Source: JACVRN01 sp036403815
Lineage (GTDB): Bacteria > Acidobacteriota > Blastocatellia > Pyrinomonadales > Pyrinomonadaceae
Direction: 5' to 3'
Assembly (NCBI GenBank): GCA_036403815.1
Contig: DASWQH010000076.1
Coordinates: forward strand, 3,421-67,420
DNA: 64,000 bases
The notes below the pieces were generated by a model. That model saw only the letters and a program-made list of their open reading frames with translations, ran no database searches and had not been told where the DNA came from. Position numbers and translations under genes: made by a program. How positions within the stretch are numbered: the first letter of the stretch is position 1; the number at the start of each line of letters is the position of its first letter. Below, one piece after another: positions 28,042-36,733 of this stretch.

Positions 28042-28216
28042 GGTTCTGTTGCGAAAAGTATTTTTGAGAAGCGAAGGTGCCAGAGTTGGTCTTAAGCTAT
28101 GCAGCAATTTGGGTTGTGTTGCGAGAATTATTTCAGGCGTTAGAAGGCCAGTGATGTCTCTCATCTATGCTGCAACTTGAAACAAGCAGGCGATAAACTT
28201 CGCCTGCCCTTGCGCG
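28042..28216 (-). mobile_element. Two nested IS6-family right-end remnants
   Basis: Two copies of an IS6-type terminal sequence lie head to tail: GGTTCTGTTGCGAAAAGT at 28042 and GGGTTGTGTTGCGAGAATTA at 28111. Behind the second, the minus strand reads DAQGQAKFIACLFQVAA then stop, the C-terminus of an IS6 transposase. Behind the first, only the last codons (QIAA then stop) survive. The same C-terminal phrase and terminal repeat recur at 34.2-34.9 kb and 55.0-55.1 kb. The ends are vestigial and immobile. Confidence 0.7.
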
Positions 28217-28303
28217 TCCTCGAACAAAGATAGCGTAAGAAACAATGGCTGAAATGCTGCCCCCAACAAGCGCACCTATAATTGACCCAATTACTGCTTC
28301 CAC
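28133..28303 (-). CDS. Small membrane ORF, probably truncated by the IS6 remnant
   Basis: A 56-codon frame beginning with GTG at 28303, preceded by GGGAG five bases upstream. Its first ~28 residues (EAVIGSIIGALVGGSISAIV and following) form a good transmembrane helix with a small-residue face. From about residue 30 it reads out of frame through the IS6 transposase end, so the natural C-terminus has probably been replaced. Its length and lack of known relatives make it uncertain. Confidence 0.3.
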   Translation of the reverse strand: MEAVIGSIIGALVGGSISAIVSYAIFVRGRARAGEVYRLLVSSCSIDERHHWPSNA

Positions 28304-28454
28304 ATTATCTCCCTTATCAATCTAGCGCCTAACGCCGAATTAACCAGGCGGGAAGTATCTGCGAATAGCATCCAAGTTAACGATGAAATACAAGCTCATT
28401 CCGCTCCGGTTGAATGAGTTGTTAGCCTGCGGCTTTTTTCCCCGGGGCCTAAAA

Positions 28455-29480
28455 CTACAGAATCCCGATCTCCTTGAGCCAGTTCTCCACGAGCGAAGGC
28501 CACATCGTCACCGGATGTTCTGTGCGCCTCAGGCCAAAGGCATGACCGCCCTTGGCAAAGAGATGGACCTCTGCCGGGACGCCTGCATCATCAAGAGCAC
28601 GCGCATAAACCGTGCTGTTGCAGATATCGTCAACGGGGTCATCCCACGCCTGCAACAGGAACGTCGGCGGCGTTTGCTTTGTGACGTGTATGCCGGGATC
28701 GAGAGTGGCACCGGAGCGACACAGATGACCCGGATAAAGCGCGACAGCAAAGTCAGGGCGACTGCTTAGTTTGTCAGCCGCATCGACCGGCTTATAAGTA
28801 GGCTCAAACATGTTGCTGGTCTGCGCGACCAGATAGCCGCCCGCCGAGAAGCCGATCACACCAATCTTGTTGGGATCGAGGTTCAACTCCTTCGCCCTGG
28901 CCCGAACGAGCCTGATTGTCCTTTGCGCGTCCTGGAGTGCGCGGGGAACCTTGGGTGTGATGTGGCAATCGCAATCCTTATCCCAGTAGTGATTACTTTT
29001 GGGAACGCGATACTTGAGCAAGACACATGTAATGCCTTTGGCTGTCATCCAGTCACATATTTCAGTTCCTTCAAGGTCCATCGCCAAAAGTTGGAATCCG
29101 CCACCGGGGAAAACCACCATCGACGCGCCGGTATTCCTGCCTTTGGGCGGAAAGACCGTCATGGTTGGAGAGGTTACGTCATAGACTGCGGTGTAAGGGC
29201 GACCCGCGACGACATCCGGAGCTTTTGTAAGCTCAACTCTCTCCCCCGGTTGGGAAACGCCTTCCATATCTGGCGCACCGTTCGGCCAGATCGGGATTTG
29301 TTCTAGTCCTGAAGGCGGCTGCCATATGCCGACCTTTCTGACATCTGCTTGTTGCTGGCCTGTTGTCGTCGGCTGTTCCGCGTGAGCGGACTCGGCCCCG
29401 AGCTTACGCGTCACGGCGACGCCACCTGCCAAGCTTGACAATCCCAAGGCGAACGCAAGAAAAAACCAGCTTCGGCGCAC
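28455..29480 (-). CDS. Secreted alpha/beta hydrolase (acetyl-xylan-esterase-like)
   Basis: A 341-residue protein starting with GTG at 29480, with GGGAGG nine bases upstream. The N-terminus (WFFLAFALGLSSLAGGVAV) is a signal peptide or anchor. The mature part is a BD-FAE / esterase-type hydrolase: an oxyanion segment VVFPGGGFQLLA, the nucleophile Ser in GFSAGGYLVA, a probable acid in QAWDDPVDD and His in KGGHAFGLR. WPNGAPDMEG near residue 70 is typical of the secreted esterases often annotated as acetyl xylan or pectin esterases. It probably removes acyl groups from polysaccharides outside the cell; the exact substrate is not shown. It stands alone between IS6 ends and the VWFA gene. Confidence 0.82.
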   Translation of the reverse strand: MRRSWFFLAFALGLSSLAGGVAVTRKLGAESAHAEQPTTTGQQQADVRKVGIWQPPSGLEQIPIWPNGAPDMEGVSQPGERVELTKAPDVVAGRPYTAVYDVTSPTMTVFPPKGRNTGASMVVFPGGGFQLLAMDLEGTEICDWMTAKGITCVLLKYRVPKSNHYWDKDCDCHITPKVPRALQDAQRTIRLVRARAKELNLDPNKIGVIGFSAGGYLVAQTSNMFEPTYKPVDAADKLSSRPDFAVALYPGHLCRSGATLDPGIHVTKQTPPTFLLQAWDDPVDDICNSTVYARALDDAGVPAEVHLFAKGGHAFGLRRTEHPVTMWPSLVENWLKEIGIL

Positions 29481-29740
29481 TATTGATTCCTCCCTGACTG
29501 AACGGACATTCTATTACCGCTACTAGCAGCCTAATAAACCATAGAAGCACATTTTACCGCATCACATGATTTAATTAACTCAAAGCAGAGAAATGAGGAG
29601 CGGGGACGCGGAGTCCGATAATTCTCATTAGGTATCTTCGCCGGGCGGGCGTGGAACAGATCGGAATCTTTTCGAAGACAGCGGAGACGGGGCTGGCGCA
29701 TATGCGCCACGAAAAAAGAGGGTGTCGGACAAGCGACTGC

Positions 29741-31987
29741 CTACTTCATCACCTCAAAGTCAATCCACTGGCTCACGGTGCGGCGTTTCTCGTCGGCCAG
29801 CAGATCATTGACGGTCACTTGCAGGACGTACTCGCCAGGGACCATGTTGGTGCCCAGTGTAACCGCGCCGCTGGCCGCCAGCCGACCAAGGTCGGGCGGA
29901 TTGTTCAGGGGGAACGACTGGACTTTGCCGGTGAAGACAGGCTGCCCGCCGCGAAACAGTTGCACCTGCACCTGTAGCTGAGGCGAGCGAGAATCTTTGT
30001 CCAAACGTGCGTTATAGATCACAAAGCTATACCTCATGACCATACCCGACTTAAAGTGACGCACGGCCTCGCCAGCCTGTGGGTCGGGCTGTCGCCCAGC
30101 TTCCTCCTTCGTGCTAAGCATAAGCCCCGATAGCGCAAGGCGACCCTTCTTCAGGTCCGGTATCTCGACGAACTGGCTGGCCGAACCAATGCGCTCGGAA
30201 TTGTGATCGCGCAGCACGGCCCGGAGTTGGTACGCCCCCGACTTCTTGATCGGTAAGACTACGAAGTAAACAAAGCCGTGCTTGAGGACTTGCTGATAGC
30301 CTTCGCCGCGCACCCTCAAGGCATCAGTGCGGCTCATCTGATCGACCACGTTACCGCCCTCGTCGAAGGTCACGGCGACCACGTCAAACGTCGCCGTGCG
30401 CCAGCCGTCGGCCTCTTCCGTGAAGGTGAGGTCGTTGGCGTCTACGTACAGAAAGGAACGCATGAACGAACCGTTCGCCGCGTCATTGGCGAATAATGAG
30501 GTCAACTGCACACGAATGCCGGAAGCGCCGAAAGGCGAAAGAAGCGCGTTAGTAATCTGGCCTTGCGGGGTGCGCGGCGACGGGCTCGCCTCCTCATCCG
30601 CCACTCCGAAAAACCCGTCGCGCATACGCACGCTGTATTTGCCCTGCCGCGTGACCCTCAGGCTCAATTTGTGAAACAGCCGGCGGCCGGTCCCGGCGTC
30701 GAAGGTCGAAGCGTCGGGCTGATAGCCGATGAGGTAGTAGCCCCCCGCGTCGTCCAGCAGGCGGCGGATGCCAGCGCTCAGGTCGTTGGAGTTGCGGACG
30801 GCTGTGCCCCCGGTCTTCTCCGCGAGCAGGGTCAGCCCCGCCTGTCTCGCGTTGATGGCCGCGCCGCGATCAGATACCAGCTGTACCGTTCCCCTAGGGC
30901 CATCCGGGGTCCTGGCTCCGGACACAGTTGAACTGTCGGCCAGCGAATCGGCGGCGGACGGCGAGACCCTCTGGAGGCCGGACGCATTAAACGTGTGGAT
31001 GACTACCGAAGCGCGGGCCGCCTGATCGATCAACCGTTGCAACGCCCGACCCGCCCTGGTGTCGCGCGCACGGTCGCCGTCGTCGTTGATGCGAATGCCG
31101 TCCGAGATGACGACGACAGTCTTCCGGCCCGGCAGGTCGCGCAGCCCCCGAACGACGTGACTGATCGCGCCCAGCGTCCCGACGGTGGATAAATCCTCGC
31201 GAAACCCCTCCATCTCGGCCTTCTGTGCGTCCACCTCGGCCCCCTTCGCCCCGGGCGTTGGGGGGTCTGTCGGCTCGAAAGGCGTCGGGCCCGAGCGGCC
31301 AGTGCCATACCACTTTAAGGCCTCGATGGCGGCATATAACTGCCGCCTGTCGGAGGTGAACTGTTGCAGCGTGCCTACCCCGCCGCTCGTCCGAATGATC
31401 GCGACCATGTCGCCGGGGCGCATCTGCTCGTCCACGAACTTCTTCAGCGCGCGCCGCGTGGAGTAGATGGTCTGGAACGATAGGCCGAGGTCGTCAACCA
31501 CCAGCGCGATTGTCCGCCGCACGTCCTCTGGGCGTAACCTGAACGGCGGCGGTGTGGCACCGGTCGTCGGCGACGGCGGTGCCACACCGCCGCCACGTCC
31601 GCCGGTGTCGGCGAGGTATGAGAAGTTGGTAATTTTGCGCAGCCTGCCGTCTTCGTAAATCTGAACCTCCTCGGGCTTGAGGTCGGTGACCGGCTTGCCG
31701 TTGCTGTCAGTGACCATTGCGTCCACCTGCACAAGGTTAGTCGTGATGCGCACCACATCATCATCTTCGCGCTGCCGCGATTTCTGCTTGGGCGCTTCCT
31801 GCATGGATGGCGTTGGAGTAGGAGACGGCGAAGGCCGCTGTGCGTGTGACACTGCCACTAGACAGACTCCCAAGAGAAGGGCAGGTAATAGGCGCGCCTT
31901 CAAATTATTCTGCGCGGTAACGAAAGTGAGTCGGCGAAACAGCATTTGTATTATCACAGGTTCTGTAGGTCGTGCAGGCCGATGCAT
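29741..31987 (-). CDS. Secreted VWFA-domain protein of the acidobacterial type
   Basis: A 748-residue protein with a signal peptide (LLPALLLGVCLVAVSHA) followed by a Pro/Ser linker. Then comes VVRITTNLVQVDAMVTD with KPVTDLKPEEVQIYEDG, the start of the VWFA-related domain described in Acidobacteria (TIGR03436-type). The VWA core shows IALVVDDLGLSFQT in the metal-site position, MRPGDMVAIIRTSGG, and GRKTVVVISDGI. The C-terminal 250 residues are beta-rich. An alternative ATG lies 14 codons in and gives a more standard signal peptide. VWA proteins bind protein partners; the partner here is unknown. The family is strongly expanded in Acidobacteriota, which supports the taxonomic guess. Confidence 0.85.
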   Translation of the reverse strand: MHRPARPTEPVIIQMLFRRLTFVTAQNNLKARLLPALLLGVCLVAVSHAQRPSPSPTPTPSMQEAPKQKSRQREDDDVVRITTNLVQVDAMVTDSNGKPVTDLKPEEVQIYEDGRLRKITNFSYLADTGGRGGGVAPPSPTTGATPPPFRLRPEDVRRTIALVVDDLGLSFQTIYSTRRALKKFVDEQMRPGDMVAIIRTSGGVGTLQQFTSDRRQLYAAIEALKWYGTGRSGPTPFEPTDPPTPGAKGAEVDAQKAEMEGFREDLSTVGTLGAISHVVRGLRDLPGRKTVVVISDGIRINDDGDRARDTRAGRALQRLIDQAARASVVIHTFNASGLQRVSPSAADSLADSSTVSGARTPDGPRGTVQLVSDRGAAINARQAGLTLLAEKTGGTAVRNSNDLSAGIRRLLDDAGGYYLIGYQPDASTFDAGTGRRLFHKLSLRVTRQGKYSVRMRDGFFGVADEEASPSPRTPQGQITNALLSPFGASGIRVQLTSLFANDAANGSFMRSFLYVDANDLTFTEEADGWRTATFDVVAVTFDEGGNVVDQMSRTDALRVRGEGYQQVLKHGFVYFVVLPIKKSGAYQLRAVLRDHNSERIGSASQFVEIPDLKKGRLALSGLMLSTKEEAGRQPDPQAGEAVRHFKSGMVMRYSFVIYNARLDKDSRSPQLQVQVQLFRGGQPVFTGKVQSFPLNNPPDLGRLAASGAVTLGTNMVPGEYVLQVTVNDLLADEKRRTVSQWIDFEVMK

Positions 31988-32385
31988 TTTGCTTTCTACT
32001 GAAGGTCTCTCGGCAGCATGACTTTACTAAAGGCGCTTCATCCATGTAAAGAACGGAAAAATAGGTCACTTTGTTTGACTATAATAGCGCTTCATGCCAG
32101 CTCCTTTTAACTTCTTATGACTATTGAAAAGCCCAGAGTGCGATAATTAAGACTATCGGGCTTCTTCCTTTATACAGCAACCAGCGACCTCTTGCCGGAG
32201 GCGCATCGCTGCTCGCCAAGTTTCGGGGTAGCAATGGCAACTATTGCTGGCCTTGTGATAATAGGAGTAGCAGTGCAGTTGATTGGTAGATGAAGGCGAG
32301 CGCATTCATTGTCGGGATCTGATAATAACAATTATGACCGGCGGTGAGCTTGAATTGTTACTCCTCCTTGAACTCATGAATTTCG
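31988..32385. other. 398-base gap without a gene
   Basis: No convincing coding frame, RNA gene or IS end is visible between the VWFA gene and the transporter. The part next to 31988 must hold the VWFA promoter, but I see no clear -35/-10 pair. AAGCC (32129) and GGCTT (32158) frame a weak, bulged hairpin that could be the remains of a terminator. Confidence 0.4.
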
Positions 32386-34029
32386 TCATCTAATCTTATC
32401 CTTCTCGCGTTTTGAAAAACCTTGCGCTATCAAATGAGTAACGACTGGTGAAGAGTCACCTATATGGAATGATCGAGCATAGTCCTGTGCGATACGATCT
32501 TCATTCGTTATCCGCGCGTGCTGCCGCATGTGTTCTGCCCACGATTCCACAAGGAAGGTTTCGATGTAATGACCCGGGCGCGCGGTATCATTGAATAAGC
32601 CCCAACGGATAGCACCGTCGCGCCGAAGAATTCTTTTCACTTCACGCATCGCATCGGCAAATTCACCGGCGCGTTCAGGCTCTATCAAGTAATCAACAGT
32701 TACCAGCACCGGGCCGTCCTGAGGGTGAGGCTCGGTTATGAAGGTAGGCTCTGACCAGTGCAGAGATGGCTCAAGGTCGAGTTCTTCTCCGATTCGGAGG
32801 GGGAAGAAATAAGCGGCTGCAAGGCCTGCTATTGACGCTGCTGCGGCATATAGCAACGCTGCGGAAATTCCGATTCGGGTGGCGACTGCACCCCACACGG
32901 CGCTTCCTACGGCCATCCCGCCGAAGAAGACCAGCAGATAAATAGCCAGCACGCGCGCGCGTACCCAGGCCGGAACCACTGCCTGCACGCTGATGTTAAA
33001 GCTTGACATCAGAGCCATCCAGGCAATGCCGCCAAAGACCATCGCCGCACAGAGCAATGCAAAAATATGCACGGTAGCCAGTATGGCTGTCACAGCCGCG
33101 AAGATAAGTGTTCCGCCGATGATCAAAGTATTTATCGAAACCTTGCGCCGTACTGTCGGCAGAATGACCGCCCCAAAGATAGCTCCTGCGCCTAAGCCTC
33201 CTAAAAGTACGCCGTAGCTAAAAGCTCCGAGTCCTAATTGCTGCCTGGCCACAAGTGGAAGCATCGCCCAGAGAGCACTAGCGCAACTGACGAAGACGCC
33301 TGTGCGCATAAGCACAGCTCGCAAATCAGGCTCATGACGGACGTAGCGCACGCCCGCGCGCACCGCCCCCACAATTCGCTCAGTCGGGGAGATGCTTTCA
33401 ACCGGAGCGCGTCGCCAGCGATGAAGAACAATCAGCACGCCGATGAACGAAAGTGAATTCAGAAGGAAGACTGCCCATGAACCTATGGCGGCAACAACAA
33501 AGCCTCCCAGAGCCGGGCCTACGGCGCGGGCAATGTTAAAGGCGACACTGTTGAGAGCGACAGCGGCGGGGATGTCAGAGCGCGGCACTAATTCAGGGAT
33601 TATCGCTTGCCAGGCAGGTGCGTTCAATGCAGAACCAAGGCCGAGGGAGAAAATGAGCAGAAGTAAGACCAAAGGAGTTGTTAGTCCGAAGAATGTCAGC
33701 AGTCCGAGAGCAACGGCGGAAATTAGCATCCATGACTGGGTATAGATAAGCAGCCGGCGGCGATCAACAATATCAGCGAGTGCTCCGGCAGGTAGGGCGA
33801 GCAGAAAGAGCGGCGCGTTCTCCGCCGTCTGCATGAGTCCGACCATGAGGGGCGACGGAGCCAAAGTGGTCATCAACCAGTCAGCACCGACGTTGTGCAT
33901 CCATGTTCCTATGTTGGACGCGACGGCGGCGAGCCAGAGAGCGCGAAACAGCGGTTGAGACAAAGGGCCCCACGCGGAGGAGGGGCTTATTCGGACTTGA
34001 CCTGTAACCGTCTCTTCGCTGTTAGACAT
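32386..34029 (-). CDS. MFS exporter with C-terminal monooxygenase-like domain
   Basis: A 547-residue protein of the MFS_3 / EntS-like exporter group. Residues 20-415 contain about 12 hydrophobic segments, with the typical opening LFRALWLAAVASNIGTWMH and PAGALADIVDRRRLLI between helices 2 and 3. Residues about 430-540 form a soluble ferredoxin-like domain (VLVTVDYLIEPERAGEFADA, then HYIETFLVESWAEHMRQHAR). This extension is common in the subfamily and resembles antibiotic-biosynthesis monooxygenases. Such proteins export siderophores or small metabolites with proton antiport. It is 900 bases from the RiPP cluster but separated from it by IS6 remnants, so it need not belong to that cluster. Confidence 0.85.
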   Translation of the reverse strand: MSNSEETVTGQVRISPSSAWGPLSQPLFRALWLAAVASNIGTWMHNVGADWLMTTLAPSPLMVGLMQTAENAPLFLLALPAGALADIVDRRRLLIYTQSWMLISAVALGLLTFFGLTTPLVLLLLIFSLGLGSALNAPAWQAIIPELVPRSDIPAAVALNSVAFNIARAVGPALGGFVVAAIGSWAVFLLNSLSFIGVLIVLHRWRRAPVESISPTERIVGAVRAGVRYVRHEPDLRAVLMRTGVFVSCASALWAMLPLVARQQLGLGAFSYGVLLGGLGAGAIFGAVILPTVRRKVSINTLIIGGTLIFAAVTAILATVHIFALLCAAMVFGGIAWMALMSSFNISVQAVVPAWVRARVLAIYLLVFFGGMAVGSAVWGAVATRIGISAALLYAAAASIAGLAAAYFFPLRIGEELDLEPSLHWSEPTFITEPHPQDGPVLVTVDYLIEPERAGEFADAMREVKRILRRDGAIRWGLFNDTARPGHYIETFLVESWAEHMRQHARITNEDRIAQDYARSFHIGDSSPVVTHLIAQGFSKREKDKIR

Positions 34030-34231
34030 ATAATGTTCTAAGTTGCTTCTTTATCGTTTGACCCCAAGTATCGCCCATAAAATTAGCATGTATATGTCCG
34101 CCCGGCGAATGCGGCTAGAGCCTGATTTACAAGTCGGTCGAGTGAGGGCTGCGATAGAGAAATACAAAGATTACAGGGTTGCGCTCCATAATGGTTATAA
34201 AATCCTGGGATTCATTTGATGGCACTGATGT

Positions 34232-34455
34232 GGGCAGTGTTGCGAAAATTATTTTTAAGCGTACAAGGTCGCCAGAGACTCTTTCTCAGGCGGCAATCTG
34301 AAAGAGCGCGGAGACAAACTTCGCCTGTCCCTGTGCATCGTTTCCTGCTAACCTTTTGACCTGACCCTTCCTCATCATGTGCAGCGCTTCAATGCCTTCG
34401 AGAGTTCGCTCTGCGGTGTGAAACCTTTTGAAGCATTGCGAAGCTCGCACCTTCT
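34232..34455 (-). mobile_element. IS6-family fragment, transposase C-terminus
   Basis: Begins with the terminal sequence GGGCAGTGTTGCGAAAATTA. The minus strand then reads the last ~55 residues of an IS6-type transposase: KKVRASQCFKRFHTAERTL, EGIEALHMMRKGQVKRL and GQAKFVSALFQIAA, then stop. It abuts a second, differently oriented IS6 fragment at about 34455. The N-terminal two thirds of this copy are missing. Confidence 0.75.
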
Positions 34456-34932
34456 TCTTAATGGGTAATACTATAGAGTTCATGCTATCAGCAAAGCGCG
34501 ATGTTTGTGCGGCAAAACGCTTCTTTAAGAAGATGGTGAGAGCAGATGATAGAAGGCTGCCGTTTACAATTTCTGTAGATAAGAATGCTGCTTATCCTGA
34601 AGCGTTTACTACTTCACAAAAGGGAAAGGTGCTACCGCATGATTGCAAACTCAGACGCGTGAAGTATCTGAACAATATTATCGAGTAGGATCATAGATTC
34701 ATTAAGAAACGAGTGAAAGCATGTCCGGGTTATCGCTCTTTTGATACGGCCGAACGGACGCTACAAGGGATTGAGGCAATGCACATGATCAGAAAGGGGC
34801 AAGTGAAGAGATTAGATAGAAATGATGCGATGGGACAGGCGAAGTTCGTCGAAAGCCTGTTCCACGTTGCTGCATAGTAAGAGTCGTTAACAACCTTCTT
34901 GCGCTCCGAAATAATTCTCGCAACACAGCCCA
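34456..34932 (+). pseudogene. IS6-family transposase fragment with nonsense codon
   Basis: The plus strand reads the middle and end of an IS6-family DDE transposase: GNTIEFMLSAKRDVCAAKRF, TISVDKNAAYPEAF, LRRVKYLNNIIE, then an in-frame TAG at 34686-34688 where a Gln codon is expected, then DHRFIKKRVKACPGYRSF, AERTLQGIEAMHMIRKGQ and GQAKFVESLFHVAA. The terminal repeat AAATAATTCTCGCAACACAG follows and ends at about 34932, ten bases before the protease stop codon. The N-terminus is lost at the junction with the inverted fragment to the left. Not functional. Confidence 0.8.
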
Positions 34933-34942
34933 GTTCGCTCCG

Positions 34943-36733
34943 CTATTCTCGCTGATTTATCCGGCGCGCGAACGTGTCTGAGCAAACGAGTTGAATGAGG
35001 TTAGCGACGTGCGGCACGCCAAGACCTGTGACGGGGTCCCAACCTGGGAGGCTCTCATAACCGGGCAAGTGGTAGATGACAGCCCGCCCGTGGGCGTTGA
35101 CGACCATCATCGCAACGTCGGCGGCCCCAGCGGTGATGGAGCGGAACGGCGCGGGGCGCGCATCGTGAAGTTTGTAAAGCAGAGGGTTGATGAAACCTAG
35201 CCGGCTCAGCCCCGAAGAGCGCCGCGCTTGATTGGCAAGAGCGATGATGGCCGCCCAGATGGGGGCGGCGACGCTCGTGCCACCCGCGTAATCTATCCAA
35301 TTGCCTCCGACCACTGCCTGATAACCTTGCGAGCTTAAAGGCTCGCCCGGCCCGCGCTGCACCGTGGGGCCAGCGGCCATCAAAGCAACGTCTGGGAAGC
35401 CGCGGCCATAAGGGACGACTGCTGGCGTGCCAGCCCCACGCGAATATGACCCTCTTAGTACGGGGCGCTGCCATTCGGGTATAGACACATCCTCGCTGAA
35501 CCCTCCTGAGCCAGCGATACGCTCAAAGTGAAGCGTCTTGTTCATGCCGGGTGGAGGCGGAGCGCTCCAGGCGATTTCAGTCAGCGGAGAGCGATGTGTA
35601 ATCATCGTGCCGCCGACGGCAAGCACACGCTCTTCGACCGCCGGGAAGGTGGCGTGAGGCCACGGCGCGTCGCTGACGTAGCGGCCATCCTTGATCGTGC
35701 GCGGGACGCCGTCGAAAGCCCCCCAATCTCCGGCGGCGGAAATAACCGTGATACCGAGCGCCGCTGCCTGGTTCAAGAGCCCTGTGACGACGCTGTGTCC
35801 ATGCAAAGCGTAATAGCGACGTTCGGGAGTAATCCAACTTGTGCAGACGATTGTTGGGCGCAGCGTCTTATCGCTCGTCACCGCGAGCAGAAAAGCCGCC
35901 CACGGATCGCCCATCACCAGGGGATCAATCCTGTAAGCGACGAGCTTCGCGCCAGGTGCCATAGCTCCCGCCCATTGCAGGGTCATCGCAGCTTCGAGCG
36001 TGTGTAGCGGGTGCGGCGGGCGCGGGCGAATGTATCCCACATCAACAACATGCACCTCCGGTGCTTTTATATCGAACGCATTCCAGAAGGCATGCAGGTC
36101 GCGCTCGACGGGACTGCCGCCGAGCATCATCAGCGCGATAGTCTCACCGCTCCCGTCCAGATTCTCCGGGAAATCATAGATTTCGCGAATGTCGGACGGT
36201 GTAACGCCGCCCAGGTCGTGCGGTTTAGGCTGTGTCGCGACAGAGCGATTGTCTTTAAGCTCCGCAGCAGGATCAAGCTCGGTGGTCTGCGTATTCTCAG
36301 GCACGCTTTCGGGCAACAGCGGGCCGAGCTGGCCGCGTTCGCCCGGAAGTCCGCCGACTTTTTGGATATATCCTGCGAGACGCCGCGGCATCGCTGATGC
36401 GATTCGTGTCCCATGTTGGTCGTCGCTCTTGTTGAGTCTGAGTACCGTTTCCTCACCGAAAGCCGCCCCGACTTGCGAGAGCGTCGCGCGCACGAACATA
36501 AGCTGACGACCGGTGTCCGGCGCTTCGACCACTGTCATCCCGAAGCTTGTCAGCCAGTCGGCCACCATCTGACGCTCCTCGTCGGGGAGCACCACTAAGT
36601 CTGCGAGCTGTTCGCGGTCAAGGTGCAGTCCGTATTCTGCGTGAGCGGGGTCTGAGGTGGTGTCTGCGATGTACTGGATGCGCGCCGGTTCTCTCTCGTA
36701 GAAGACGAGCGTGAGTGTGAGCACGTCAGTCAT
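34943..36733 (-). CDS. S53 (sedolisin/kumamolisin-like) protease homologue, altered active site
   Basis: A 596-residue protein with an N-terminal S53 activation-type prodomain (about 1-150; LDREQLADLVVLPDEERQMV) and no signal peptide, then the catalytic domain. The Glu of the catalytic ExxxD motif is Glu247, but the Asp four residues later is Thr251 (EAAMTLQWAGAMAPGA). The oxyanion Asp is present (Asp336 in AAGDWGAF), as is Ser487 in AGGTSVAAP. The calcium-site end GWDPVTGLGVP is kept, while the usual F-x-D-I-T reads FRSITAG. Three of the four key residues remain, so activity is doubtful or unusual. The start overlaps the halogenase stop by 4 bases, making it the last gene of the RiPP operon. 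It may cut the leader, act outside the cell after export by another route, or bind substrate without cutting. Confidence 0.88.
   Translation of the reverse strand: MTDVLTLTLVFYEREPARIQYIADTTSDPAHAEYGLHLDREQLADLVVLPDEERQMVADWLTSFGMTVVEAPDTGRQLMFVRATLSQVGAAFGEETVLRLNKSDDQHGTRIASAMPRRLAGYIQKVGGLPGERGQLGPLLPESVPENTQTTELDPAAELKDNRSVATQPKPHDLGGVTPSDIREIYDFPENLDGSGETIALMMLGGSPVERDLHAFWNAFDIKAPEVHVVDVGYIRPRPPHPLHTLEAAMTLQWAGAMAPGAKLVAYRIDPLVMGDPWAAFLLAVTSDKTLRPTIVCTSWITPERRYYALHGHSVVTGLLNQAAALGITVISAAGDWGAFDGVPRTIKDGRYVSDAPWPHATFPAVEERVLAVGGTMITHRSPLTEIAWSAPPPPGMNKTLHFERIAGSGGFSEDVSIPEWQRPVLRGSYSRGAGTPAVVPYGRGFPDVALMAAGPTVQRGPGEPLSSQGYQAVVGGNWIDYAGGTSVAAPIWAAIIALANQARRSSGLSRLGFINPLLYKLHDARPAPFRSITAGAADVAMMVVNAHGRAVIYHLPGYESLPGWDPVTGLGVPHVANLIQLVCSDTFARRINQRE

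Noticed and set aside
27961..28164. Minus-strand frame of 67 codons
   Set aside because: It reads across the two IS6 terminal repeats out of the transposase frame; it is an artefact of the remnants.
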